The translations under genes were made by a program, and so were the position numbers. From positions 952,501 through 1,016,500 of the forward strand of contig NC_087384.1 in NCBI RefSeq assembly GCF_963675165.1: a stretch of 64,000 nt of DNA. Direction: 5' to 3'. The notes beneath the pieces are model-generated. The model had not been told where the DNA came from. It did not search any database and saw only the letters and a list, made by a program, of their open reading frames with translations. This DNA comes from Halichondria panicea. Taxonomy: Eukaryota > Porifera > Demospongiae > Suberitida > Halichondriidae. Position 1 is the first letter of the stretch; every line of letters begins with the position of its first letter. Below, in pieces: positions 22,443 to 40,255 of the stretch.

Positions 22443-25400
22443 ATGAGTGTAGCTATAGCTCATCAGAAAATGGACCATTACACTTGCTGCCTGTGTAAAT
22501 CAACGCTTCCTAGTGATAAGAGGACAAGGAGAAAACTGCATGGAGAAAGTTGCAAGGAAGTAAAAGAGCAATTACAAGGCATCTCAGTTGTTCCATTGGC
22601 CAACTTTGAAGAGACAAGTGACCCAACTGCATACTTATGCCGCAAATGTGAGCAACAGGTCATATCCTTTGGTAATTGGACTGCAAAAGCAACTGCACTG
22701 AAGAAATGTATTGAAACTCTTCTTTCTCAGCTACATTGCACTCGAAAAAGATCCATTTCCGCAGATGCTCAGTCAAGTACGCCAAAACAACCACGTTTAT
22801 CACTAGGCCCTATTAGGCCTAGCAGTTCATATATTCCTCCTGCAGAGAGTCAGAAATCACCAGATGTCAAGGTATTGCTGATGCATGGAACTTTATCATA
22901 TCATGCGTATATATATATATAGTTGCGTATAGTATTGATTATTGTTCGTTCTCGTGGTATATAGGTTAGAATCAATTACAAATCCGGACCAAAAGAACTC
23001 AAGATATGCACTCCTGCGAGGAAAACAGGCATCAAACGTTTTGCACGGAAAAGTTATAAGTCACTGGCATCAACTATGGTCAATTCTAAGGATACTTTGA
23101 AACCAATTGTCTCAGAAGTGTGTCTTAAAATTAAAAAAGAGATGAAAAGCCTTAGCTCTGACCAATACGACTCCATTTTAAGGGACAGGATTGAAGCAGT
23201 AAAGTGTTTCAGCTGGGAAACAGTGATTTTGGATATGGAAAAAATGATTCCTACTCTACTTTCTTTATTGAGACAAGTAGTTCCACAACCAGCTAAGCAT
23301 AAACCATTGATTTGTTTCTTAGCATCCCTACTAATAAAGTCGCGACACAAGCGCATGGGGCTGGTACAGCGTGCAACTTCAATCATGTTGTATGGAAATG
23401 GATCTAACAAACAGGTAATAATACAAACATATATTCCTATATAACTTCTATATATCTATCCTACTTCAGATCTACATGAACCTTCAGCCTCTCAACATAT
23501 GTTTGTCTTATCAAGGGACACTCAATCTTGTGGAAGCAATCAGTGAGGGGTATGATGTGGCTGTTGAATATTGGGGAGATGAATTAAAAGAGAAGTTAAC
23601 GTCACTTGAGCAAGTAAGTATGCGACATTGTGTGATGCATGTATATACGTATCATAAGAAGGTTGGCCGCAAATTATAACAATTATTGATTATACAGTTA
23701 TATATATGCAAGTGCATGTATAATTATTGTGCAGGTTGATGGGTGTAGCTCAATCCCAATCACTCACCGAAAGCTTGCACCAGCCTTTTTAAGGGATAAT
23801 GACGACGACTCTGACTCTGATAGTCACAATTATGCCCCAGATTTCAGTCCTTTGTCGGATATGGAATTTGAAAATTTTGAATTGTTTTCTGAAGATAGTT
23901 CATGTGATGACACACACGATGTTCAAGCGAAAGATAACGAAGCTGACAGTAATGACTCAGAAGTGCAGCAAACAGATGATGATGACGATTCGTTGTCCGG
24001 ACAAGAAGATTTAGATCCCACACAAGCCGATTCGTCATGGAATGGCTTCAAGATCGTGGGTGATAATATTGATAAAAATATCAAACCATCTTTTCAGCGT
24101 CACGAAATTAAAGGAAAATCCCTCCACTATTTTCATTCGTACGCAGTGAAGGATAGAGTGGACCTATCTTCCCTCAGTGATACTACTCCAGAAATATGTG
24201 ACCCTGACCCAAGCATGCTTGTGCCGTGTGCAGACGATATATCTTGCATATTGAAAGAAATAGAAATTCTTCTGTCCAGGTATAATTATGTGGTATATAA
24301 TTGTACTATAAGACTATTGTATGCATGCATGCATGCATGGTTCCATATACGTATAATGTATAACTATAATTATTATAGGGTTATTGTTCAGCACATGGAA
24401 GGATACAAAGATCAAGCAACGAAAATAATATGGCATATACAAAGCAAGCAAAACAAGGAGATGGCTCTAAAGTCTCTAGTGGTAATTTAAAATTGTTATG
24501 CCACATTATACATAATTTGGTTCGTTTTTAGGTGCCACTTGGGGTACTCCTTCACAATGAAAATAAGCTTAATGAAATGTGTAAGATCCTGGAACACTGT
24601 GTGAAGTTTGTTCCTACCCGACCAGCTGAAGGAAAGTACATTCTTCCTAATGGGAGTATACTCGACTTTGATGATACACGATTCTTCAAAATACTTCTTG
24701 GTGGCGACCAACTAACAGTGGCCAGAGTACGTGGTGCCCAAGCACTTCGAATGTCACAAGACAAGGCTAAAGACCGACTAGAAGGGATCGTTCCAGTAGT
24801 CGAGGATTGGCATGCCAGAATGACACTCATGAAGGTAAGAAAAATGGATATAAAAACTGCATGTGTGTAATTGTAGAACTCGGATTGTTTTATTTATGCA
24901 TTTGTTCAATTTAGACTATATGGCAACGGCTTTATTCTGTGAAGTCATCACGGGATAAAGGGACTATGTACCAACTGAGAAATTTGATTAATAGGACATC
25001 TGTACCAACTGATCCTTGTGACAACATGAACTCTGCTGAAGATTACTTCTTGCTGCTGGTGCATACACATGCCATTGCTGCTGCAAAGGAAATACTTTCA
25101 TACACCTCGATGGATTCAGTTTCAGATCTTGCCAAAGCAATCACAACCAACTTTACATACGTTTCACATCTAGATTTTTCTCAGCAAACTACTGAAAAAC
25201 AGAAGACAGTAGATGATAGTGTACATTTATACGCAGTTGAACTATTGACCCTAGGATTGTTGTGGCATGGCTTCCATGATGCCATCAAAGAGGGTGATGG
25301 GGAACGAATCATGAGGTATTGGAAGTTTTTGTTAATTCTATTTAAGTCGACCAATCACCCCAATTATGCTAAAGAGGCAGTGAATTTGTTGCTGCAATAC

Positions 25401-25853
25401 AACTACTTGTTTTCTGAAAGGCAAAAGTCTCAACTTCTTTGGAGTAGATGCGTAAATACACGAGGGCTCCCTGGAACCAACATTCCGTGTGATCTTCACA
25501 TGGAACATCTTAACAGAAGACTAAAGACAGTGCTAAGGAATATGGGAGCAAATGTCAACGACAAAACCGTTACAAAAGCTGGGAAGTGTATTGCTGTTGT
25601 GCAACGTGTCTGTCAAGCTTTTGAGGAACAAACTTCTTCTACGGCCTCACGCTCTGACAATCACCCCTACCCTAAATTTGGGAAGGACTTTGACATGGTG
25701 CTGAACGTTCTCGAACAAGAAAGAGTCTTTACGTATACAGCAAACAGAAAACATGATACTTTCAGTTTTTCTAAAGGACTACTCGTAAAACTATCTAAGA
25801 AGCAGCTTCTCAATAAAGTCCAGACTAGCATTGACCAGATATATTTGGTGTAA
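22443..25853 (+). CDS. transposase of DUF6589 type (transposon-encoded)
   Basis: Seven exons: 22443..22871, 22965..23414, 23470..23613, 23735..24279, 24379..24481, 24532..24834, 24915..25853, 970 residues without a stop. An N-terminal zinc-binding module has CCLC near residue 15 and CRKC near residue 68. An acidic low-complexity stretch (DDDDDSLSGQED type) lies around 365-440. The C-terminal half carries the blocks LLGGDQLTVARVRGAQ (about 619), EGIVPVVEDWHA (about 645), GTMYQLRNLINRT (about 670) and CDLHMEHLNRRLK (about 850), which I recognise from DUF6589 proteins repeated in sponge and cnidarian genomes. The conserved Asp of GDQ and of EDWH and the Glu of MEHLN are candidates for a DDE-like triad (inference). 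Introns are short, 50-121 bp. It starts 150 bp inside the left inverted repeat. Confidence 0.88.
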
Positions 25854-26014
25854 CGAACAGTCAATTTATGTCCTCTATCATTGTTATTATTAATATGCAA
25901 AACTTGTCGTCAACATTATACTAACATATACATATGCATTAATTAGAATCATACGTAACTGATTTAATTTCAGTCATGATGCCAATCAGGCATGTATACC
26001 TAGCATAATTTCAG
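25854..26014. other. convergent 3' ends inside the transposon
   Basis: 161 bp between the stop codons of transposase and helicase; AT-rich, no further feature seen. Confidence 0.6.
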
Positions 26015-27464
26015 TTAATCAAACTTCTCACAAGACAATACACATAAATCACAGCATCTAGATCGGCTCATTCTTACTGAACCATCGTAATACTTCAAAA
26101 AACCTTCGAACAGAAGTTTTCGCCTACAAACAGTAGCATTGCTCACATACTCTTTTAGTCTTTCAGAAGAATGTTGTCCACCCTTTCCTTCAAACAAGGT
26201 TGCTTTAGCATCTAAACCGTCTCGACCAGCACGACCAGTCTCCTGGACATATTCTTCCATGTTTGATGGTAACCCCCAATGAAAAATTTGTCGAATATCA
26301 GAACAATCTATGCCAAGCCCAAAAGCTGATGTGGCAATTATTAATCGCAGCTTCATTCCAGTTCCTAAAAATGATGATATCACTTGCTCTTTCTTTTCAG
26401 ATGTCTGAACACTGCTAAACATATCAAACAGCCGGTATTCTGAAAGATTTGGGTACCCAGGAGGATCTGTCATATCTTCACCAAGCTTGCGTGTTAAAGC
26501 AATGTATAAATCCGAACAATCCCTATATCTGCGAACAAATACCACAGTTTTTGGGTACGCAGTTCGTTTTCGGCACAGCCCGTAACACAAATCCTCACTC
26601 AACCTTTCAAGATCAATCTTTGGTTCTAACGTATAGAAGATATTACCACGATCAGGGGGTAATGCAACCAATACTGGCTCCTTCATACTTAGTCGTTTGG
26701 ATACAATATTAAAGGTTTCTATAGTGGCAGTAGCTGTGAGAGCCATCACGTTAACTTCAGTGGGTATGATACTGCGTAAGTCACCAAGTGCTGCAAAGGC
26801 TCTTCTAAATTGATCCCCCCATGTTTTAACACAGTGGGCTTCATCCACTATTAATGCCACAAGCTTCTTCATGTACACTTCACTCTGGAGCATATCTCTA
26901 TATCGAGCATTGTTCATAATGTTCTCTGGAGTTATAAAAACTAACTGCACTACTCCATCGAGCACTCTCTTTGTTGCTTCTTGGTCAAGTTGTGCCTCTC
27001 CTACAAATTCTGCTTTCAAACCGCTCCGAGTAAATTTAGAACTTTGATCAACCATGAGAGACGACAAAGGGCTGATACACAAAACAATACTTCCAGACGA
27101 ATCTGCATGTGGAACGTTATAATGTAATCTGTTATAATTGGCATTCATATTACTTACTATAATGCAAAAAATTAATCTGCATTCATTACTTAGATCTATT
27201 ACCTTTCAGTTTGTCAAATACAAGTGGCAGAACGGCATATATGATAGATTTTCCATATCCAGTAGGGAGTGATACAAATATGTCATGGCCTTCAACAAAC
27301 TTGAGGACAGCTTCCAACTGTTTATCTTTGAGACTTTCTATTCCTAGTTGTCGGGCACTGTCAGATATAGCTGCAGCTACTCTCTTCTCCATCTCTATTT
27401 CTTCACACTGCAAACACATGCACACCCCCGTAGTATTGTTGTGTTTGCGGTTACCGCAATGCAT
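26015..27464 (-). CDS. RecQ-like superfamily 2 DNA helicase (transposon-encoded)
   Basis: Two exons, 27203..27464 and 26015..27102, 449 residues. Helicase motifs in order: LPTGYGKS (I, residues 66-73), DEAH (II, 174-177) in VDEAHCVKTWG, ALTATAT (III), FGLGIDC and QETGRAGRDG (V-VI). After motif VI come CRR and CCDLC, the cysteines of the RecQ zinc subdomain, and then a stop; there is no winged-helix RQC or HRDC domain, so it is a minimal RecQ. It lies wholly inside the transposon, on the opposite strand to the transposase and 161 bp from its end, so it is element cargo and not a host RecQ. Probable job: unwinding DNA during excision or repair of the element (inference). The ATG at 27464 is only 40 bp from the right inverted repeat; an in-frame Met at 27392 is an alternative. 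Confidence 0.92.
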
Positions 27465-27503
27465 GCCGCAATCATGTCGTAACTAACCACTCGCTGACTC
27501 AGC

Positions 27504-27572
27504 TAGAACGAGTGCTACATTGGAACTTGACCAGGCGTTCTTTCAGATAACGAACGGCTGGTCTCGAGGCTA
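27504..27572 (-). repeat. right terminal inverted repeat of the 5.35-kb transposon
   Basis: Perfect partner of 22224..22292; ends TCGAGGCTA and is followed directly by the TCCACAAAC duplication. Confidence 0.95.
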
Positions 27573-27581
27573 TCCACAAAC

Positions 27582-27773
27582 AACAATTGCAGGCTGCAGA
27601 ATAATACAGAAGATCAGGTGCTGCATACATCATCACTGTGTAATCCTACCTTCTTGGCTTCTACAAGGTGAGCTAGTCAAGTTCTATATCCACTCAGCTA
27701 GCTAGCTATATTTCAGATACTACCACAGTATGACATACAGTGTTGAAATGTGTGTTCAACATGCAGGGTGACC
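27582..27773. promoter_or_regulatory. LIMK promoter side of the split bidirectional region
   Basis: About 190 bp from the transposon flank to the LIMK start codon. A CAGGGTGACC stretch immediately before the ATG contains a possible acceptor AG, so a 5' untranslated exon upstream is possible. Confidence 0.4.
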
Positions 27774-34369
<6,596 letters not shown>

Positions 34370-34907
34370 CACTAGCTCACATGCATTCTTGTTACATTCT
34401 TGTTACACTGTCTCATATTCCTTATATGCCCTTTTATTATAATTATGCTTTGTTGCATGTTTGAGCAAAAGATCAAACAAACCACAGTGCAAATATATGG
34501 CATATTGCACAGTCAAGGCTAGTACATCAAAGCTAACAAGTTACCACAGTGCAATAATTATGCCATATTGTATTTGCACAGCCAGAAAGCTTGGAAGAAA
34601 GTTGGAATGATCTCATTCCTACAACTCTCCTTTTTAATTGTGGTATCAAAATAAGAGATGAGTATGAACTCATTATAACTAATACTTCTCCCGTGCAACA
34701 AATCAGTCATTGCATAATCGCTCATGCAATATTGAACTAATTACACACATTGAAATGATAATGAACATTACATAATCAGAAGAAGAAATGTAGTTTAACA
34801 AGATGCTCTTAGAGCATTCACCCTGTGCGTTGCACGGCGGCAAAACGGATACAATAACTTTTCATCGTAATTACCTTATTATTAATCATGGGATGATGGT
34901 GAATCTA
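34370..34907. other. LIMK 3' flank
   Basis: About 540 bp, AT-rich, with a repeated phrase ACCACAGTGCAA (34483, 34542) and ATGGCATATTGCACAG / TGCCATATTGTATTTGC. Parts of it match 51490-51620 after the LIMK fragment there. No gene seen. Confidence 0.5.
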
Positions 34908-35048
34908 CAGAGGATTTCAGGTTGGTTGGCAGAAGTTAAAAGTTGAAGTGCACTCAACCATGACCACACACTGTGTGTTTCTTCCTGCTAGTGGTCATGG
35001 TTGACTGCACTTCAACTTAACTTCTGCCAACCAACCTGAAATCCTCTG
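34908..35048. mobile_element. 141-bp hairpin element flanked by TA
   Basis: An almost perfect palindrome with ends CAGAGGATTTCAGGTTGG and CCAACCTGAAATCCTCTG and a small loop around 34972-34990. It is flanked by TA on both sides, which fits a Tc1/mariner-type duplication and sets it apart from the 9-bp group despite the similar first six bases. Confidence 0.82.
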
Positions 35049-35154
35049 TAAGTGTAACAACACACATTCAAAGCTTTTGCGCTAGACCCTCAGAGAAGAA
35101 GTGAGTGGGATCTTGGATCTGCATGTAGTGTAACTTAGTATGAGAGCATAATTC

Positions 35155-35197
35155 TCCAGCATACAACAATTCTTAAAGAATTGTATGTATGCTGGAG
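35155..35197. repeat. short palindrome
   Basis: CTCCAGCATACA-ACAATTCTT, then AAGAATTGT-ATGTATGCTGGAG: a 43-bp hairpin with almost no loop. Flanks show no target duplication. Confidence 0.75.
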
Positions 35198-35208
35198 AAA
35201 TCCTATAA

Positions 35209-35373
35209 CAGGGGCGGATCCAGGACGAAACATTTTTAAAAGGTCAACTGTTTTTTCAAGCCCAATCAGTGTAGCTTTTCTGGTCAATCTACAGTGATCA
35301 CTGGTCTTCTAGCAAGAAAGGGGGGGGGGCACATGCCCTTTGTGCCATGCATGAACTGGATCCGCGCCACAGT
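35209..35373. mobile_element. hAT-like non-autonomous element
   Basis: Ends CAGGGGCGGATCCAG and CTGGATCCGCGCC are the common hAT terminal type. About 165 bp, non-coding; it contains a G run (35320-35329). The right tip is worn and a target duplication could not be fixed. Confidence 0.65.
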
Positions 35374-35570
35374 AAAAGGCTCTCCAACAAAATTTATGTA
35401 ATCCTAAAATCCTGTAGGCTGGCTCCCAATTCTTCTGTTTTACTGCTGATTCTTTGAGGATCTGTCTCCATAGGTACCAACTTCCCCAGCCAAATTTCAG
35501 GAACAAAACATGGGGGCGTTAGCCCGCCACCGAAGGAGGAAACTTTTGGGGAATTCACAATGATTTACCA

Positions 35571-35723
35571 TATAGAGGGTAATTTTCGTGGTTTTTGTGG
35601 TTGAAGGTCTGACCACGAATGTACCTGCAGTGCAAGCTCCAACCACGAAAATATTACCCACGAAAGGTCTCATGCTGAACCACGAATATTTTGTCCCCCG
35701 AAAATTACCTGTGGTGTAAAGCT
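35571..35723. mobile_element. foldback element with TTTTCG core
   Basis: Outer arms AGGGTAATTTTCG and CGAAAATTACCTG and inner CCACGAA/TTCGTGG phrases repeated several times. Similar CGTGAAAATAA and TTTCGCGCTATACGGTA phrases occur in the larger foldback at 45700-46260, so they may be related. Confidence 0.6.
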
Positions 35724-35826
35724 CTATTAAATCCCCACCATTAATTGGTCACGTGATATGATGGAGACACACATCTGAACCAAGAATCAGCGGCTATGAA
35801 TATTATTGCTCTATTACTAGTCATGT

Positions 35827-35870
35827 TAGCCTTGACTCCAGCCCCTTCAATAGGCCTGGAATCGAGGCTA
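35827..35870. mobile_element. 44-bp TAGCCTCGA-family micro-palindrome
   Basis: Starts TAGCCTTGACTCCAGCC, ends GGCCTGGAATCGAGGCTA. The 9-mer TAGTCATGT stands directly left (35818..35826) and again at 35873..35881, two bases after the right tip, so the target duplication is present with a 2-bp offset. Confidence 0.75.
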
Positions 35871-36591
35871 TATAGTCATGTTATCTATCTCTATGGTGCA
35901 TGTAACAACACTCCTCAGGTTTTTATAGATTCCCGGCTGGTCAATAGCCGAGGGTTACCACTTTAGTGCTCTAAGTTGAAATTGAGGAGTTTGAAATCCG
36001 GTTGGAAACCATAAAGTCATTTTGAAATCATGTATATACATATCAAAATCTCGTACCGTACTTCTTCTCCCTTCTAATAAGGCGCTACATGGAGATTTCT
36101 CCCAAGCATAAGGCACCATGCATATAAATGTATTGGCTATCTTGTTTTGCATACACTAGCCTCAAAAACAAAAGCGGCGCCTTATTTAGAAGCAGTACGG
36201 TATGCTAAAAACACTAGTTACCTGTTGCCAGCTCCTCGACAAGTGACACTATGTAGCATTATCATGCTATAATTATTGCATACTCAAGTGACGAAAGGAA
36301 GACTAGCTGATCAGAACTTATTTCACTCATCAAATTAGGCTCAATTAATACTGCAAAACCACCAGAGGACTCCTATCAGAATCCTGCAGCCTCAAACTGA
36401 TGATATTAAAATCATATTCATGACACATGCACAGGCTAATTTACCACAGACTGAGTGTAATCGCACATTCATTTAAAATTTTGCAACAATATAATTGCCA
36501 TTGTGGCGATCTACAAGGTTCTTTTCGCTATATATACAGTAAATTGAATCAGTTTATCAGCTCTATAGCTTGTCAAATCTCAGGCGTTAAA

Positions 36592-37116
36592 TCATTTCCA
36601 CCATCCATAGTAGTGCTGGGATTCAGCAGGGATCGCTGCTTTCCCTGTGGAACAACTGGATCCAACGCAAAATGAGGTATCTTTACCCTTGAGTTTCATG
36701 CAAACGCATTCCACTTCGTCTGCAAAATCAAAATAATTATATACATAATTAACCTAATACATCTTATAAGAATACGTTTATACATAGTATATATATAGCT
36801 ATTCCAAATTGCACTTGCGATATAAATTATTGCATGCAGTTATGTGCAGACTCACCATTATGATTAGGCAGAGTAGTACTTTTGGCAGCTTGAATCGCAC
36901 TGAGCAGCTCTTGAATGCGAACATTCTGAAGCCTGGAATCCTCTTGTTGACCTAATGGTCAGTAAAATTCATCAAGTTGTTGCTATACATATTAAAGTCT
37001 ATATATATATACATGTATATATGGGATAATGCGTATATCATACCTGAATTAGGCATGGCTGTTACCATTGCTGCCACAGCAACCACGAGAAAAGCAACAA
37101 TGACAAAACCCTTCAT
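36592..37116 (-). CDS. small secreted cysteine peptide, copy A
   Basis: Three exons, 37044..37116, 36856..36951, 36592..36719, 98 residues. Exon 1 codes for a signal peptide (MKGFVIVAFLVVAVAAMVTA), exon 2 for a cysteine-free linker (QQEDSRLQNVRIQELLSAIQ...), exon 3 for a module with four cysteines spaced C-x-C-x10-C-x4-C and a tail ending HYYGWWK. Both introns are phase 1, so exon 2 is a symmetrical cassette. A TATATAAG box lies at 37216..37223 on the coding strand, about 100 bp before the ATG. I do not recognise the family. A secreted defence, signalling or matrix peptide is possible; none of these is shown. It differs from copies B and C at only a few residues (Q for K at the start of exon 2, S for T, and T for S before Phe-Cys). 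Confidence 0.8.
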
Positions 37117-37215
37117 TCTTTAAAGTCCACTCAGTTTGTTGTAGATATAGGCTCAGTTGTTCAGCTTCGATTCTAAATCAATCTGTGACTGGGTGTAGCA
37201 CTGCATGAGCCTTTA

Positions 37216-37223
37216 CTTATATA
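37216..37223 (-). promoter_or_regulatory. TATA box of peptide gene A
   Basis: TATATAAG on the minus strand in the context CAGTATATAAGTAAAGG, conserved in all three copies at the same distance from the start codon. Confidence 0.7.
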
Positions 37224-37910
37224 CTGACAGAAAGGAGTTCCTCAAACCAGACTGACCCTATTAGTGCACAGCTCTCTTGCATGGTCACAAATGTGCAGAA
37301 CCTCCCCCCAAAAATAATTATGGCTTGCCCTTTAGATCTATAATTATACCTGGAAGTAAACTGAGTGCGCACCATTATTCTTGATACTATTGGGTTGGTT
37401 TCAGACAAGACAATTTGTCTAAGATACATGCATGCGATTAATCTGAGCCCACATTCAAAATTCCTGATATAGATCTATTGGGTTCGTAATTACCGCCAAT
37501 TAGCTGTGGTAACAGCATACAGCTTATTCCTGGAAGTCATTTGAGCCTCACGATCAATATTCCTGAAGCCTACTAGGATTGGCATTACTCTTGTAGCTTT
37601 TAGCACTTTCCACGTATTTTCTCCCATTTTTATCTCTGCAGGGAAGGATCACAGCTAGTTTGTAGAGCCATTGTTTTGTATGATTGCATGTGTGTTATGA
37701 GATTCAACATGCATAGATATAAAAAGTGCAATGGCTGGTGGTTAGGCCACGTCTTTACCCCCAAGTACTTAATTAGGGGAGCAATAGAAACACCTTATTA
37801 TTATTTACTTAGCGGGGTTGCATTTTGCCTAACCCTAATTAAGTATCGCACTTCCGGTACCAGACAAGTATTACAAGACTCGCAAACCGTCACTGTTGCA
37901 CGGCAAACAG

Positions 37911-37940
37911 TAGCCTCGAATCCACATGGATTCAAGGCTA
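37911..37940. mobile_element. 30-bp TAGCCTCGA-family micro-palindrome in unit A
   Basis: TAGCCTCGAATCCA-CA-TGGATTCAAGGCTA, flanked by GGCAAACAG and GGCGAACAG (8 of 9). The same insertion is in unit B with a perfect GGCGAACAG duplication and in unit C, so it predates the unit duplications. Confidence 0.82.
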
Positions 37941-38287
37941 GGCGAACAGTAGACTGGTTAAACTCCGTGTATAGAGACTCGTGCAACGTTTGCCACGATA
38001 TTTGTGGTAGGATCAATATATACGCCCTTTACAGAACACTGCATGTACTTGAATAGAGCTTTGGATGTTGTTAACCCGAGGCGTGTGGGTGCTTGAAACA
38101 ATGGCAACTCAAGTGGCTAGACCGCATGCGATTACCACAAGATCATTGATAGTGACGTAACACTAGAAAACTCTATGCTAAATCTATAAGTATCACGTAC
38201 AGTATACTGACGTCACGAAAACCACAAGTCACTACACAGAGCTAGAGTTTGACCCCAGTCTACGTGCAACAGTGACGGCTTGCGAGT

Positions 38288-38905
38288 CGGAGGCTGTGGT
38301 AACTCTATATAGATCCTACAGGTGGTAGCTGAACAATACATTGCATGAATTCACCCTCACACTCATGCATGAAATAAGATCGAAGGCTGTGGTAACTCTA
38401 TATAGATCCTACAGGTGGTAGCAACATTGCATGAATTCACCCTCACACTCATGAAATAAGATCGAAGGCTGTGGTAACTCTATATAGATCCTACAGGTGG
38501 TAGCAACAATACATTGCATGAATCCACCCTCACACTCATGAAATAAGATCGAAGGCTGTGGTAACTCTATATAGATCCTACAGGTGGTAGCAACATTGCA
38601 TGAATTCACCCTCACACTCATGAAATAAGATCGAAAGGCTGTGGTAACTCTATATAGATCCTACAGGTGGTAGCAACAATATACATTGCATGAATTCACC
38701 CTCACACTCATGAAATAAGATCGAAGGCTGTGGTAACTCTATATAGATCCTACAGGTGGTAGCAACAATACATTGCATGAATTCACCCTCACACTCATGC
38801 ATGAAATAAGATCGAAGGCTGTGGTAACTCTATATAGATCCTACAGGTGGTAGCAACATTGCATGAATCCACCCTCACACTCATGCATGAAATAAGATCG
38901 AAGAT
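38288..38905. repeat. satellite array, about seven units of 82-94 bp
   Basis: Each unit reads GGCTGTGGTAACTCTATATA, GATCCTACAGGTGGTAGCAA, then TTGCATGAATTCACCCTCAC, ACTCATG and AAATAAGATCGAA. Length variation comes from optional AATAC and CATG insertions. It starts immediately at the outer edge of unit A. Partial related phrases (GATCTACAGGTGCATGGTAGCA, ATGAAATAGGATCCAAGGCTGTG) occur at 43230-43290. Confidence 0.93.
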
Positions 38906-40255
38906 TATTATAATTGATTACTCAGCTTTTGGTATTAGAATGACGGGTATAACTAGCGTTTTTAGTGTTTGAAGTGATTGAGGTATATATAATGGGAATA
39001 TTTATTATGAGATACCATGGTAATTCCTGTATTTAGCTACTGTGTAATGAAACCAGAAATACACTCATTTAAGAGTTGCCACAGCAAGAAATTTAACCGT
39101 ATCGCCATTTTTGAGGGGTAAAAATTCGTTATTTTCGTGAGCTACATGTAGTGGCAAAAGTGTAAAAGCTGAAATGCGGAGTGGAACGGAATATGTGAAC
39201 GACAAAATTAGTAAAAGAGAGCTGCTGATGGCTCTGTATAATTGGCCCTTGATGTTTTAAAGAATTTGTGCGTGTTGAAAGACATGCACGCTGAACATGT
39301 GCAACTAACGATCTTTGGTATGGAGAAATTAATTCTCAACCATTCACTCAAGCTAAAATAGGAAACTGCAAACTACCCAATAGGCCATGAAGCAAATTCT
39401 GCTCTATTATTTTAATAAGATACTTCGCACATGAAATTAATATAAATTGCAAATCACATGCTCATCTTCATAGCCTAGCATGTAGCTGGCTGTAATCATC
39501 GCATGACACCTGTAGGAATAATAAAAAGGTATATAAATACCCTAATGATGTAATTACAGTACGTGTCATATATACGGAAAGCAGGTTCTCATGGCCAACT
39601 CCAGCATAAACAATAATGGATGGTGGGTACAAGAGGGGTTAGCCTCAATTCCAGGCCTGTAAAGAGGGGCCCACCAACATAATTATCACAGCAAATCAAC
39701 ATTAACCACAAAGGGCATATCCCGTCACAGCCGGAATGCGGAATGGAGTATGGAACAGAACATGAAATGACATTGCATTATATCTTTTTTGGTGAACATA
39801 ATAGTACTTATGTTGACTGTACACTACAGTCCGGTGTATAACCAAGCCTTTGCCATAGATTTCCACACACAGTGGGTTGCAGTCAGCAAAATTCTACATT
39901 TATACTCTAAACTGTTTCTCATTACCACTGTGCAACAGTGTTGTTGATTTTCAGGTATACTATAATTATAACGACATAAGGCATTCCATGCATATGTATG
40001 CATATCCGTTTGTGTATCGCAAACCCTATAGAGCAAACTTTCTCACCAAATATGATTCAGAAGTGCATGTTGTGTAGTGTGAACTAAATTGTAGGGGTAG
40101 ATTGTAAGGTTTCACCACACTACATGCACTGCATTATATCACTCTACTGGTTTCTTTATAATCATGTCACCAGCCGAGGGTTTGCACTTTAGTGCTCTAG
40201 TTCTATATTAAAACGCACACCTGAGGGCGCCCACATGCTATAGTCATTACATGTA
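38906..40255. other. intergenic stretch between units A and B
   Basis: About 1.35 kb without a supportable gene. It includes one deleted micro-palindrome (39639) and AT-rich filler; open frames near 39824-40077 show no family resemblance. Confidence 0.5.
39640..39661. mobile_element. 22-bp remnant or minimal TAGCCTCGA-family element
   Basis: TAGCCTCAATTCCAGGCCTGTA between AAGAGGGGT and AAGAGGGGC, so the 9-bp target duplication (8 of 9) survives although only one arm of the palindrome is left. Confidence 0.65.

Larger units (their letters stand above)
22224..27572. mobile_element. 5.35-kb autonomous DNA transposon encoding transposase and RecQ-like helicase
   Basis: Perfect 69-bp inverted terminal repeats at 22224..22292 and 27504..27572 (TAGCCTCGAGACCAGCCG...), flanked by a 9-bp direct duplication TCCACAAAC (22215..22223 and 27573..27581). 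Inside are two convergent spliced genes with complete frames, a 970-residue transposase (+) and a 449-residue RecQ-like helicase (-). Identical ends, identical target duplication and whole genes point to a young, possibly active copy. The gene pair resembles the helicase-coding branch of the Academ group (AcademH) as I recall it, with a transposase of the DUF6589 type. The 9-bp duplication should be checked against that group before the name is adopted. Confidence 0.92.
36155..38280 (-). repeat. peptide-gene duplication unit A
   Basis: About 2.1 kb carrying the gene at 36592..37116 with its promoter and about 1.1 kb of upstream DNA. Near-identical to unit B (40260..42690, same orientation) and unit C (46559..48840, inverted). 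Shared landmarks are GCATACACTAG-type sequence at one end and GTGCAACAGTGACGGCTTGCGA at the other. Confidence 0.9.

Noticed and set aside
26015-27464. Host RecQ helicase gene between slingshot and LIMK
   Set aside because: It lies wholly inside the 69-bp inverted ends and 9-bp duplication, lacks RQC and HRDC domains, and pairs with a transposase, so it is transposon cargo.
34908-35048. Member of the CAGAGGAGGT 9-bp-duplication family
   Set aside because: The tip is CAGAGGATTT and the flanks share only TA, so it fits a TA-targeting element better.
38288-38905. CRISPR-like array (regular repeats)
   Set aside because: The units are near-identical throughout, without unique spacers, and the DNA is eukaryotic; it is a satellite.
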